A stretch of DNA of 64,000 nucleotides from Ottelia alismoides. Lineage: Eukaryota > Streptophyta > Magnoliopsida > Alismatales > Hydrocharitaceae. The DNA is taken from NCBI GenBank assembly GCA_037367405.1, contig JAZKJV010000297.1, positions 1,860,001-1,924,000 on the forward strand, written 5' to 3'. Of this stretch, positions 12,096 through 23,665 are shown piece after piece (position 1 is the first letter of the stretch; each line of letters opens with the position of its first letter). The notes under the pieces were generated by a model. It made no database searches. It had not been told where the DNA came from and worked only from the letters and a program-made list of their open reading frames with translations. Both the position numbers and the translations under genes were made by a program.

Positions 12096-13130
12096 GGAAT
12101 ATTTATACCCATAATCCTCAGTAATTTCATAATTACCCTAAGAACCCTCGATAATCACGAATTACATTCAGAACCTCGAATAATGCTTAACATTTACATG
12201 TCATAACCCTATGTCAAGTTCCATCATAATTCTCCATTAACTCTAACGGAAAAAGTTACATGTTAACAAATTTTCCCTTCAAAACACATCATATTTATAA
12301 TATGATGACATTATGTAGATGAAACAAAATGAAACTCTAAGGCCTCCGGTCGGAACTTCCCCTACATGCACCTCAGCCTGCAAGCTCCCCCCTCTCGTCG
12401 CTCGCTCCAGCCTCCCCTCCCGCCTCCGCCCTGCAGCCCCACCCCCTGCTCTTGCCTCCGCCCTGCAACCCCACCCTCGGCCCCCTTACGCTTCTGCCCT
12501 ACAACCCCACCCTTTGCCCCAACGCGCGCCTCTGCCACCCTCCCCACCCTACGTCCTCTGCCCGAGCCCGCAAGCCCCATCCCTTACCCCCTCCTGTCGC
12601 TCGCCCACGCGCACGCCCCAGCCCCACTTGCGCCTGCAAGCTCCAGCCCTCGCCTCCCTCCCGCTGCTCGTCCCCCCACGCCAGCAAGACCCAACCCTCT
12701 CCCACTCGCAAGACCCCCCCCCCCCCCCCCCCCCCGCGCCCGCGAGCTCCAGCCCTCGCCTCCCTCCCACCAATTGCTTGCCTGCAAGCTCCAGCGGCTC
12801 CCTGCTAACCGTTCCAGGCCAAGCACCAGGTCGAATCTCTACCTCGTCACTACCACCTCCTCCTTTCGTGAAAGACCCCACCTCTGCTGAAAGCTCCAGC
12901 GCTCGAACACACCTCATCTTATCCCTTCTTTCTTTTTTTATTAATCTCAGTCGTTAGATAACTGATTGGGCTGGATTAACTCAACTATCCGATTGAGTTG
13001 ATGAACTAAAGTAATGGAAGATTATGAGTGTAAAACAGAGTGGTTATTTAGGGTCTTGGGTGTAATTCGTGATTATCGAGGGTTCCTAGGGTATTATGAA
13101 ATTACTCAGAGTTATGGGTGTATATATTCC
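12096..13130. mobile_element. Nested element with long inverted ends and GC-rich interior (Pack-MULE-like)
   Basis: The left end starts GGAATATTTATACCCATAAT and the right end, in reverse complement, starts GGAATATATACACCCATAAC. The similarity continues through AACCCTCGATAATCACGAAT and on for more than 100 bp. The interior at 12,345-12,900 is strikingly C-rich, with imperfect repeats of GCAAGCTCCAGCCCTCGCC. Long inverted ends around a foreign GC-rich core are typical of Pack-MULEs. The flanks 12,087-12,095 and 13,131-13,139 agree at only 6 of 9 bases, so a target duplication is not proven. The overlapping proline-rich frames are base-composition artefacts. Confidence 0.5.
12714..12735. repeat. 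22-nt poly(C) run
   Basis: Twenty-two consecutive C residues inside the C-rich core of the nested element; the minus strand is poly(G). Confidence 0.95.
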
Positions 13131-15352
13131 TTTTTTGTAAGTTCCCTATTTTCAGTGGTGCCATCTAAATATATTTGAGCTTGTATCGATTGCATACTAC
13201 TATTATGATAAAGCATTTAATTTCTGAAGCTTTATTTATTGGAACAAGTTTCAAAATCTCCAGTGCATAATTATCTAAAATTTTATCACTACAACAAACT
13301 ATAAAAAATAAGATCGAAAACAATTAGCTATCGATTATTTCTATTGTCACTAACTTTGTGTTGTCACAAAGTATGAGATATTTTATCTATAAATTCGTCT
13401 GACATTATGTACAATATATTTTCTATAATTAGAGCAATAGTAACAAACGTATCATTACCACAAATCGTTATTTAACCTACATTTAGCAATGAATATTATG
13501 TGACGATAATTTATAGTCGAAAATTTGTTGATATAGTTATAAATCTGATGTCCTAGATCATTGTAGCAATATTTTTTATAATGTTATATTAATAGAAAGT
13601 ATTCTGGCACTATATATTAAGCTAATTCAATCTATATTCAACTTAATTTTTAAAGAAAAATGTTACTTTATCATAACATATACATGACTTGTGGTAATGA
13701 AAATTTACCAAGACATTGACTAAAAAAATTTATCTGATTTCTGGCAATGTAAATTTTATTGTTGCAAGCTAAAAACTTTTATCGTTATAATTGATTTATT
13801 TTGAGTCTTTGAAGTTTGATTTATCTGATGTCCATAATTATATATATCTATGTAATTAGAATGAAGCGGTTTTCCATAAAAAAGCCTAAATCTCTTACAT
13901 GTGTCTCATTCGCATAAAGTAAAAAAATAAGGAAGTTCAATCAAATTATGTATTTTTTACCGCATCATAATTACTATACTTGTCAGTTGATAATAGAATA
14001 ATCAACGTATAAATGATTCTTTTAATTTGTGCCCCCTCTATAAATAATTTCTGGCTCCATCCCTATCTTCACATGCATGATGGAAGATAATCTCGATGGA
14101 GGGTGGCATGTAGCTATTTGAAGGTGGTTGGGTGAGGGAAGTGGTGAACGTGGCAAGCTCACGGCTGTTCGTGCGCAACTGGAAGAGAGAGAGAGAAGAG
14201 AATGACGGGGTTCAAGAGGGTGTCGGTTACAGAGAGAAAGGGAATCGTGGAGATGGGCAATTGCACAAGTTGAGAGCCATGGGCACAAGCGATGGTTATA
14301 CAAGGAAAAGTACAGACACAACGGCCAGGTCCTACAGGGAAGATGTGTGTAGGAGGAAGGAGAACGGGTGGCCACATGACACGCGAGGGCACAGATCACG
14401 TTGCAAACAAAAAATAAAATAATACATAAATAAAATAAATATTAAAAAAATAAATACTAATAATAAAATAATAAAAATAAAATAAATAATAATAAGGAAT
14501 GACACGTAGCGTCTCTAGGAGCTTACATGTGTCACTCCTAGAAAATTTGAAAATTAAATGTAAAGAAAAATAAAAAGGAATAACAAAAGGGATCAAATCA
14601 AAAGATTGTTAACACAAAAGTTGCTCGTCTCGATGAGATCTACAACATTCATGAAAGACTAAAATTAAAAGAAGTCATCTGTACAAAAAGTATTTTTTGG
14701 GTGGTATCTTATAAGTATAAAATACTGCATTTTTTCTCTTGTATTTTTTGTTATTTTTAAATAAAAATAAAATAAAATTATAGGAAATATAAAATAAATA
14801 TTTACATCTTCACCTATTTTTTGGATTTTTAATAAATAAAAATATAAATTAAATAAGTAAACAAGTGGGGCATATGTACAATATACAATAGGGGCTCATA
14901 ACCCAAGTTTCATATTTGAACTCTGATTCTTTTGAATTTGATCTTGTTCTGAAGTTAATTCAATGTACATCAATTCAAAAGTGAGTAAGGGTCCATAGGA
15001 GACTATATGAGAGATATATTCATGTTTTAAGGTTCTTAGTCTCCAAATTTTACAAGTTTTTATTTTATCGATATGTCCCTTTGTTAGTGTTAGTAATATA
15101 TATATTATAGAGATGATTTTATTCTATTTTGAGTTAGATAAAAAATAAAAAAATAGTGGAAATATGGTAATATACATGTGATATTTACACGTAAATTTGG
15201 CTTCCCTTCATGCACAAATGCATGTTAAAATGTAGAGATCAATTCTAAATGCATAAATCAAAATACTGCAAAATAAATGAAGAAATGCATCTAATTACTC
15301 AGGAACAATGCTTTATTTTCAATTTTTAGTGTGATTAATAATAGATTCATCA

Positions 15353-17149
15353 ACAAAAGATGAAATGGAGCTCGACTCGACCTTTGTATTATTAATTTGG
15401 CAGAATCTTATTGGGAATTGAATTTAAGACCTAATAGCCTTTAAGTTCCACAAGTCTCTATCCAGGTCACCTCAACAGTCAGGTCAGAACAAATACTCAT
15501 ACACAAATCTTAATGACTATGAATCTCACTTGTACTGTGTAAGTGAAATATAGCTCTCCATATCAAAAATAGCAAGGAAACAATCTCCTCTAACAAGGTA
15601 ACTAGAATTCCCCAATCTAACAACTCTTTCCTCGAGGAGCGGGGTATTCCCTTCTAAGTTCAAATGCAACTAACTCAAGAAGAGGGTAGAGAAGAGAATG
15701 GATTGCGACCACTGTAGTCACATATACAAGGAGCTTGACCAGTGTAGCCAATTCTCCAACTGTAATCTTCTTGGTATGAGGAATTGAAGCATATGCCTTG
15801 CTTATTCATATTTTTCTCGACGGGATTTTTTATTTATTTCTTTTTGCCCGTCTAACTTTTTTTGGAGATTTTCTTCATCTTGTTTTTTTATACAAAAGTG
15901 TAGCGTGTACATAAGGAGTTTTTATTCTTGAACCAGTAGACTATACCTCATTTGAAGCTTTATTACAACCCAAAACATCTCATAGTTAGACATCGATGCC
16001 ACTAGACTATGTTGAGATGTACTACCCTCCCTAGAGAGGACGGATGTTTCCACCCGTGTGCTACTCCAAGACAAAATATTCTACCTCCTCACCATCTCAT
16101 CAATGAAGAACTTCGTGCATCATGCTTGTTCGAAGCTAGGTCACTGTCTAAAAAATCATATGTGTATGAAATATTCTACTTAGACCAATCAAGATGACAT
16201 GTGAACATAGTCTTGCAGACTCGAATAATTAAGTCACTCGACCTGAAAAATCTTAATTTCAGTTCCTATAAGTTACTTTGGAATTAGGTAGAGTAAGGTC
16301 AAATCAAATCCATCCTCGACTTCTATTCATAACTTGATTCAGAACCCACTAACTTTTCACTCTACCTATGCTAGATATGCTAATGAATTGTAGATGACAT
16401 GCAATGTATGTGAATGAAGTGCAAAACTCTTTTTTTAATGCAAGGTTGATATGCAATAGTAAAGAAGCTTTATTAATTTTTTCTATATATATATACTATT
16501 TTGCAACAAATTATACAATAGAATTGTACATTTTTTACAGCTTTTATACAATATACAAATTATACAATTATACATGTATTTTACAAAAAAAGTTTTTTAC
16601 TAATTTTTACCCACCCGTAGTTATTGCATAATATACACAAAAATGTGCGAAAGTACGAGTTATGGGTAAAGTATAAATGTAATATATGCACGTCCCCCTA
16701 TACTTAGCGTGTGTTATGTCCTTAGTGCACGAAAACAAGGACGATATATCTCGTGCTAAGCGTAGGAGAGTGAAAAGAATGAAAAGTATAGAAGTCATCC
16801 TACCCCCTATACCTAGGCGTTGGTTAACCTAAGTGTAGAAGAAGAGAAAAAATGGGCGGATGAGATCAAGAGGAGAAATGGATGAGTATATACACATGGA
16901 GGGCATCAGTCCCCCCTATACTTAGGCTCTGGTCATCTTAGGTCTACGAAAAGAGTAAGTTAGAGAACCGAACCGATGGGATTGGAGAATATATGAAGAT
17001 ATCATAATCTGAATCTTTTTGATGCTGCGAAGAGATCAATGTGGTAAGGCATCAAGTGCACCTCTATGCATGTCTTCTGAATCTTCCTTGCGCATGAAAA
17101 CAATCTCCTCAACACAGACTACTTGTTCATATGGTTTGATAAAGTGTTT
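15353..17149 (-). other. 3' non-coding region of element E3, between pol and LTR
   Basis: On the minus strand this lies between the end of pol and the LTR start at 15,352. I see no further domain in it; short open frames carry no recognisable motif. It contains the tandem purine-rich repeats described separately. Confidence 0.4.
16690..16960 (-). repeat. Three tandem repeats with polypurine-tract-like cores
   Basis: CCCCCTATACTTAG-like blocks start at 16,694, 16,803 and 16,912, a period of 109 bp. On the minus strand each reads as CTAAGTATAGGGGG followed by a partly conserved purine-poor/purine-rich alternation. They lie 3' of the minus-strand pol, where Athila/Tat elements keep purine-rich tracts for plus-strand priming. 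Confidence 0.6.
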
Positions 17150-17479
17150 CAGCCATAGTCCATTCACTAGGGATGTTTATGCTCCATCTATAAGATCTGA
17201 GATCACTACAATCCATTGTTATGCACAACACAGACTATAAACAAACTCCCTCCATTTGGATTTGAGATTTCCATGGAAAACCTTCAACCTCGCATTGATT
17301 AAACATACCCTTTGTCAAGGAACCAAGGCCTTTCGTCTGATAAATATATCGTGCCAACGCTTAACCTTATCCTTGTACACCAAACTGTTGTCGTATGCTC
17401 AGCTTCTTATTTCCACAAGTTCATTTAGATCCATCTCTCTATTTTTTCCCTATGTGTGTGTTCCAATTGACCTTCTTAA

Positions 17480-18113
17480 TTGTCTATTCTGATTTATGCA
17501 TTAACTCTACGGGCAAATGACACGACTTCCCTACTACCATCCTCAATGGAGAGGTTCCTAATGGTGTCTTGTAAGCCGTCTTGTAGGGCCAAAAGGATTT
17601 GGTCCAAGATCTGGGACCAGTCCTTCTTGTCTGGGCAGATGAGCTTCTGCAATATGGTCTTAACCTCCCTATTCGACACCTCTGCCATGCCATTGGTTTG
17701 TGAGGGGTAATGACTAGCGACACAATGCTCGATGTTGTAATCCGTCACAAGTTTCTTCACCTCTCTATTCACAAAATGGATGCCCCCATTGAATATAAAT
17801 ACTTTAGGGACCCTGAACTAGAAATGATATGCTATCTGATAAACTTACAAACAGTCCTACTGTCTGCGGCTCGGGTCGGGATAACTTCTGGCTACCTTGA
17901 CAAATAATCTACCATAAGAAGGATGTACTCAAAATCATGGCTAACCACGAATGGACCCATGAGGTCGATGCCCCAAGCATCAAAGACATCACAAATGATG
18001 ACATGTTGCATCAGCATCTCATCTTTGGATGGCTTCTCATATTTGCTAGTATACTGGACACGACTTAACAAAAGTGAGAGCATCGTGAAACAGAGTCGAC
18101 CAGTATAAGCCAC
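17480..18113 (-). pseudogene. Integrase core remnant (E3 pol)
   Basis: CDVFDAWGIDLMGPF (first catalytic aspartate region) and SHYPSQTNGMAEVSNREVK (glutamate region) match the gypsy integrase core. CHLPVELMHKSE in another frame is the conserved stretch after the core. Frameshifts separate the parts. Confidence 0.75.
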
Positions 18114-18295
18114 ACTATAATACCTTCTATGAGATCCTCTTCCTGGAGTTGTGTCCTCCTGCCTCCCAGACTATGGCAATAAGTAAGGACACTATGGTAT
18201 TCCTCCTGAGGAATGGACCTCCTCCATACACAATCCAGTCCTTCAAAGAAAAAGATCGAATCATCCCAATGATACTATCTTAAATATGACTTGAG

Positions 18296-18960
18296 TCAGT
18301 CTATGTTCCTCTTGGGCCAATCTTCGGGAACTTTCTTAGAGACAAGATAGTTCGCTATATTGGTGTACCATGGGAGTGAGTCTATAACAAAAACTGAATC
18401 ATCATGGAAGAAGTCTCGAATAGGTGTATCATCAGAAGCATCAATAATATCGAGACGAGAGATGTGATCAGCTACTACATTCTTCTTTCCAGGTTTATCT
18501 ATGACGTTCAAGTCAAACTCCTAGATAAGTAAAATCCACCTAAGAAGATGCACCTTCGCATCCTTCTTTTCCACGAGGTATAGTAGTGATGTATGGTTTG
18601 TGAACATAATAACCTTGGATCCAATGAGATGAGATCTGAAGTTATTCAAGGCAAATACTACTGCAAGAATCTCTTTTTATGTAACAGTATAGTTATACTG
18701 AGCACTATCAAGCACTTTTCTTGCATAATGTATAGGAAATAGGACACCATCCCTCCTCTATCCTAACACAACCCCAACAACAAAATCCGAGGCATCCGTC
18801 ATGATCTCTAAGGGCATGTTTGGTTGCTGGATTGAATTGGATTGGGTTGGGTTACCCCTGTGAATAGTAATCTGTGAGGAGAATTGGAGGGTTCGAAGGA
18901 GGGGTACACCGGTGTACCCCAACCCAACCCACCAACCAAACATGCCCTAAAAGGAAGAGA
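18296..18960 (-). pseudogene. RNase H domain remnant (E3 pol), split by a MITE
   Basis: TDASDFVVGVVLG holds the first catalytic aspartate. After a degraded middle, KPGKKNVVADHISRL marks the domain end. The Tourist-like MITE at 18,812-18,947 interrupts it upstream of TDASDF, and a further one-base frame offset remains after mentally removing the MITE. Confidence 0.75.
18812..18947. repeat. Tourist-like (PIF/Harbinger) MITE
   Basis: A 136-bp element with a perfect 15-bp terminal inverted repeat GGGCATGTTTGGTTG, flanked by the 3-bp direct repeat TAA (18,809-18,811 and 18,948-18,950). Three-base TAA/TTA duplications and GGGCATGTTTGG ends fit PIF/Harbinger MITEs. It inserted into the RNase H region of the E3 pol. 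Confidence 0.9.
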
Positions 18961-19059
18961 CAAATAAGAGGCTTGTAGGATAGAAGTATCCATGATCATA
19001 CCTTGAAGTAGCTTAAAGGAATCAAGACACTTGCGGTCGTCTATAAACTCCATGTATTT

Positions 19060-19900
19060 GCTTGAAATCTCAGTTAGCGGTCGGAGATCTTTGAATTTTT
19101 TTTATAAATCTTCTATAAAATCCAGCATGCCCGATGAAAGACCACAACTGTTTTACATTGGTTGGTGGTTGGAGTCGTTTGATCATATCCACCTTGGCAG
19201 GGTCAACCTCCTTTCCTCTCTTGAAGATGACATGACCCAACACAATGCCCTCTGTCATCATGAAGCGACTTTTCTTTAAGAGAGCACCGGATTGATCTCA
19301 CAACATCTTTTGAGGACTTGGTCCATGTTTCTAAGACAAGAATAAAAGGAATCGTCATTGACCGAGAAGTCATCCATGAAGACTTTCACGAATTCACTGA
19401 CCATCTCGGCGAATACAGTAATAATGCACATTGAAATGTACCAAGAGTGTTGCATAACCCAAAGAGCATGTGCCTAAAAGCATAGGTACCAAATGGGCAT
19501 GTGAACGTAGTTTGCTCATGGTCCTCAAGAGCAATAGGTACTTGGTTGTAGCCCGAAAACCCATCTAAGAAGAAGATTTTTTTCTACTAATCTTTCTAAG
19601 ATGTAATCTATAAATGGTAGGGAAAATGATCCTTCTTTGTCACAACATTCAAGCGTATGTAATCCACATAAACACTCCATGATGTGGGTACTCATGTCAC
19701 AATACCCTTTCCATCCTCATTGGTAGCTGTCTGAATTCTCGACTTTTTCGAGACAACATGGATAGGCACCACCTACTTGAAATCAAAGTTGGGTAAGTAA
19801 AATCCATGTCATACCATTTCTCAATTTCTTTCTTCATGACCTCTCGTAATTTTGGATTCAACCTACACTGGAATTCACGATAGGGTTTGGCTTCATTCTA
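19060..19900 (-). pseudogene. Reverse transcriptase domain remnant (E3 pol)
   Basis: Shows VYVDYIRLN-like and FMDDFSVND motifs in changing frames, then the thumb-region TEGIVLGHVIFKRGKEVD. FMDD is the metal-binding catalytic box. At least several stops and frame changes separate the motifs. Confidence 0.75.
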
Positions 19901-20114
19901 AATGTCGATATGATGCAAATACAGAGCGATATTTATCCCATGGAGATCGGAGATGCTCCATTCTATTTCCCTATAGTTTTTCTCCAGGATCTTTATCAAG
20001 CGAGATTCATGCTCCTCGGTCAATAGTAAACTGATGATGATCAGAAACTTCTTCTCTTGTCCCGCAAGGAATGCATATTTGAGTGTTGTGGATAAATATT
20101 TAAGCTCGGGTAAA

Positions 20115-23100
20115 TGATGAATACCCATTCATCACTCTTTATTCTTATAGTTTAGCTACAAAAACCTTTGCAAATACATGTACATTCATGTAAATACAAA
20201 TAATTACCAAAGTGCATGCATTGTATAAAACTAAATAATTAGCATGTTTTTGTGCAAAAATAAAAGAAAAAAGAAATAAAAGAAAAAGAGGGAGATATTT
20301 AGAATAAATATTGAGCGACCTAATCCCAAGGGAGGGCTCAGCATGGGCCTGACCACATAAAAGGCCCAAGTAGAGCGAGATAAGGAAGCTCATGTGTGTA
20401 GATATACCAGTAAATATAATAAAAATATTTTCCTCTAAAAATAAAATAAAAATGGGGTTGTATATATTTGTAAATGTTTGTAAATACAAAATCAAAATAA
20501 AGATAGAAAAAATAAAAAGAAAATAAAATAACCTTCCTTGTACATATTCACCATGTACATAAGACCATACATATATTTATTTTACCTTGTAAATAAATAA
20601 ATCAAAATTCATAAAGCTTGTATATATTCTATATTTCATGATGTAAATAAATAAAATAAAAACTATAAAAACAAAAATTAAATAAAAAGAACAAAAATAA
20701 AACCAAAAGAAACATTGTATATATACCATGTATACAATTGTATATACCTATTTATTTTTACCCTTGTAAATTAAATAATAAAAATAAAATAAAAACACAT
20801 TATTCCTAATTTTATGCTATAAATAAATAAAATATAAAATGGGAATAAAAATGTACTAAAATAATTAATTAAAAATAAAAAAAATTAAAAATCAATATCG
20901 TATATATACTTATATATAGCACTATATTGTAAATACCTAATTTATATTTCAAAAAAAATAATTAAAAAACACAAAAATAGTTTAAAATAAAATAAACATT
21001 TTCATGTTTTAAGTTTTTCTTAATTCGACCATTTACTATTTTTATATAAATAAACAAATAATTGGTATTTGGTGGGCTCTGATTGGTCCACGGGGGATGT
21101 TGACCCCCGGTCAACTCCCCCCTAAGACCACCAGAGTCGAGTTCATGGCGCCCGACCCATTTTCTCCTAATTCTTCCCGCTCGACCTGATCGCAAAATCG
21201 CTAAACCTCGAGCTCCGATCATTCTCCCTGCATCCGAGATCCTCGCCATCATATCCGCGTTGGGATCCGCGCTTCGCGGAACCTTGCCCGACCTTCTCTT
21301 CTCGGACCTGCACTCGTATAAAGCAACAGCTCCGGCCGCAATTTGAAGCATCTTTGGCTCAGCTCACTCCACCCTAGGACCTCCATAGCCACCGCCTGAG
21401 TGACAGCTTGCGATAGGCCGTGTTGTAGCGAGGAAGGAGGAGTCGGACCATCGATCCGGCAGCTTTGCGCCGCCATGCGCCGCCCAGACGTGGTGCTCGA
21501 GCCTCGGGCACCGACGGCCCTCGAGGCTAGGACCTAGAGCTTCCCCAGCTCTTCCCCAATCAACCTCGTCCATCAGGTAGACCCAGTTCTCCTTCTATTT
21601 AGCTAATTTAGATTTTCACCCAAATCACCCCGTCGCCGACGACCTTCGATTCCGATCACCCTCACCCACATCTCGATCATCGGAATCATCTATCACCTCC
21701 GCCTTTCCCCCGCGCCCTTCTGCACCCATCCATCCAACCCAGTTCGCACAGGAACTGGGATTGGGGTTCCACCGCCGTCGCTTCGCCGGAGCCCCCTCAT
21801 ATCGACGCATCGTCCATCCCCACCACCACTAACCGGGTCGAGGCACTTTTCCCTTGACCCAAGAGCTTGTTGCCGTGCTTTGCAGGTCAAACCAAACCTA
21901 TCTGAGGGCTCGGACATTCAGGTGCAGCAGCTTCTCCTCCGCCGGTGTCGCCTGAGCTCTCCGGAGCTCCGTTGCTTCATCGGAGGGGATCTTCAGACGC
22001 GGGAGGCCCAGGCGTTCCTTCTCCGATCACTAGCTGCCTGCGAGGAGGGTCACCGTGCGTGCACCGGGCCGGCGAAGTTCGCCGGCCACCTGTTCTTCCA
22101 GGACCTCCAGTAGACGTCCGATCTTCCTCGACGCTCCAGATTAGATCAGATCCGTCCATTTGAGGAGCAACCATCACCGTCAGATCTTCGGAGGCTTGAT
22201 CGTGACCGTCGATTCAGCGAGGCTTAGCCACAACGCTCCTTAGTCGTCCGATTCTCCACGTGACACGTCCTCCACCGTTCGATTAGAGCGAGGGTTACTC
22301 GAGGAAGCGCCCGCTACTTCCAGCCGTCCGATCAGCCACGTGGCGCCACTCCAGCCCTCGGATATAATAAGGGGTAATTTCACTTAGGCCCCTCTTCTAG
22401 TTTGTTTTAGTTTTTAGTCCTGTAAATATTGAGTTCCGTTGTTTTTTTTTCGGACTTTTTGCATAGTAGACCTCGTCATTTATTTATTTGTACTTATACC
22501 CCTGTACATTGTGGTACGCGTGCTTCGACCCGTGATTTAGTGGGATATTTGCATGTATGGGCCTGATGTTTTAAGGTGTTTATGAATGAAAGTATCTTTT
22601 TAGTATTTGCATATATACCCCTGTGAACGTTTTAATTCCTCATGTGCTGAATATCGTGGGTATTTTACATTTTCGCCCCTGGGACTTTTAAGTACATGTT
22701 ACTATTTAGTCCAGGGACTTAAGTTTTATTACAGAAAGGTCCCTGAGTGCCCAGGTCACGTGCTTGGCGCGTGAGGTCTTGGAATTTTTGCACCGGACCC
22801 CTTATACTTCTTGGATTGTTACTTTTAGGCCCCCAAAGTATATTTTCCTTGCATCTAGGTCCCTGTACACTGAGCCTTTGTGTTTGATTTTAATAAAATA
22901 GCAAAATTACTCCAAATTGAAAGAAAATTGGACCATGGCGCCTGCCACGGTGTAAAATTTTTTTCTCATTTTTGGAGACATTTTTGACTCTTTTTAGTAT
23001 TTTTAGAAATTCAAAAACACGTATTTTTCTTACTGTCCAGTTCTAAAAATCACAAAAAATATTAAAACAACTTTAAAAATTACAAAAAAAATTAGATATT

Positions 23101-23665
23101 GTTTGTCTTGTTGTGCTTGATTTTCTGACCAATTTTGGTCATTTTTGGACTTATAAAAACTATAAAAATTATAAAACCCTGAAAAACGCATAAAAATTCT
23201 AATAATTAAAAGAAAAAGAAAAAATTTTAAAAATCCAGTTCCTAATTTTTCCTTGCATTTTACACTTTACAGGAAAATTACCTTCAGACTTTGATCGGAC
23301 CATTATCTATTTTATTTTGGCCCTCCAAGTCTGATTGGACAGTGTCCTTGATTTTCAGCCTTGTTTTATTTTTATAAAATTCCATAAAAATCAGAAAAAC
23401 CCCAAAAATTAAACAAAAACATAGAAAAATATAAGAAACATAAAAACATTTTTGTTTGAATTTTGAGTAATTAAAATAATTGTGTGAAGTTGCTTGTTTC
23501 ATTGACTTCTTATTTTCCTTATTATTTGAAAATCCAAAAAAATGAAAAATATTGAAAACCCACCATAAATTTGCTTGTTTATGTTTTATTCTTTTTAGAC
23601 TACTTCGTAGGTCGCAAGGCCATCACGTGCTCCCTGATTCCGACCCTGGTCGCTATACCAGGCTA
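20115..23665 (+). mobile_element. Athila-like giant LTR, element E2 (plus)
   Basis: Starts TGATGAATACCCATTCATCA at 20,115, the same palindromic start as the other giant LTRs, and cuts into the minus-strand pol of E3. It contains a GC-rich centre (21,100-22,370) and an AT-rich 3' half with CCCTG-type unit repeats near 22,400-22,870. The end is estimated from leader similarity: GGTCTGATCTCACATTTTTCTT near 23,718 corresponds to leader sequence of E1 near 30,051. The primer site itself is too decayed to read. Confidence 0.55.

Larger units (their letters stand above)
11805..14065. mobile_element. hAT-like non-autonomous DNA transposon
   Basis: Flanked by a perfect 8-bp direct repeat TCTTCACA (11,797-11,804 and 14,066-14,073), the length typical of hAT elements. 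The ends are loosely inverted: the left reads CGGATCTAGAGGGGGG and the right, in reverse complement, reads TAGGGATGGAGCCAGA. It contains no recognisable transposase. A second element with long terminal inverted repeats is nested at 12,096-13,130. The superfamily call rests on the duplication length and end style only. Confidence 0.55.
10263..15352 (-). mobile_element. Athila-like giant LTR, element E3 (minus), interrupted
   Basis: Read on the minus strand it begins TGATGAATCTATTATTAATC at 15,352 and follows the same course as the plus-strand LTRs at 26,627 and 59,736: the GAAAATAAAGC start block, an ATATCTCTCATA block near 15,010, the GTAGATCTCAT...GTTGACC-like block near 14,620, and a block of overlapping short inverted repeats near 14,500. 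The stretch near 10,265-10,310 matches 29,345-29,385 of E1, about 600 bp before the LTR end, so the end itself is lost. A hAT-like element sits at 11,805-14,065; without it the LTR is about 2.8 kb. Open frames inside are LTR sequence, not genes. Confidence 0.6.
17150..20114 (-). pseudogene. Athila-like gypsy pol remnant (RT-RNase H-integrase), element E3
   Basis: Minus-strand pol polyprotein remnant broken by many stops and frameshifts. In order from 20,114 down: a pre-RT segment (LKYAFL, TEEHE, near 20,050-19,960), reverse transcriptase with the catalytic FMDD motif near 19,365 and the conserved TEGIVLGH and GHAGFYRRFI stretches (19,260-19,080), RNase H with TDASDF (near 18,795) and VVADHISRL (near 18,465), and integrase with WGIDLMGPF (near 17,970) and HYPSQTNG (near 17,710). 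The C-terminal DKVKRWHD stretch is near 17,360. The RT-RNH-INT order marks Ty3/gypsy. The 5' part is cut at 20,115 by the start of another LTR. It cannot encode a functional protein. Confidence 0.85.

Noticed and set aside
12319..12957. 212-codon proline-rich open frame and overlapping frames
   Set aside because: C-rich repetitive core of the nested transposon including a 22-base C run; open in several frames at once.
13287..13298. CACTACAACAAA, like a CACTA transposon terminus
   Set aside because: Only one end is seen; no partner TTTGTTGTAGTG and no 3-bp duplication in range, so it may be chance.
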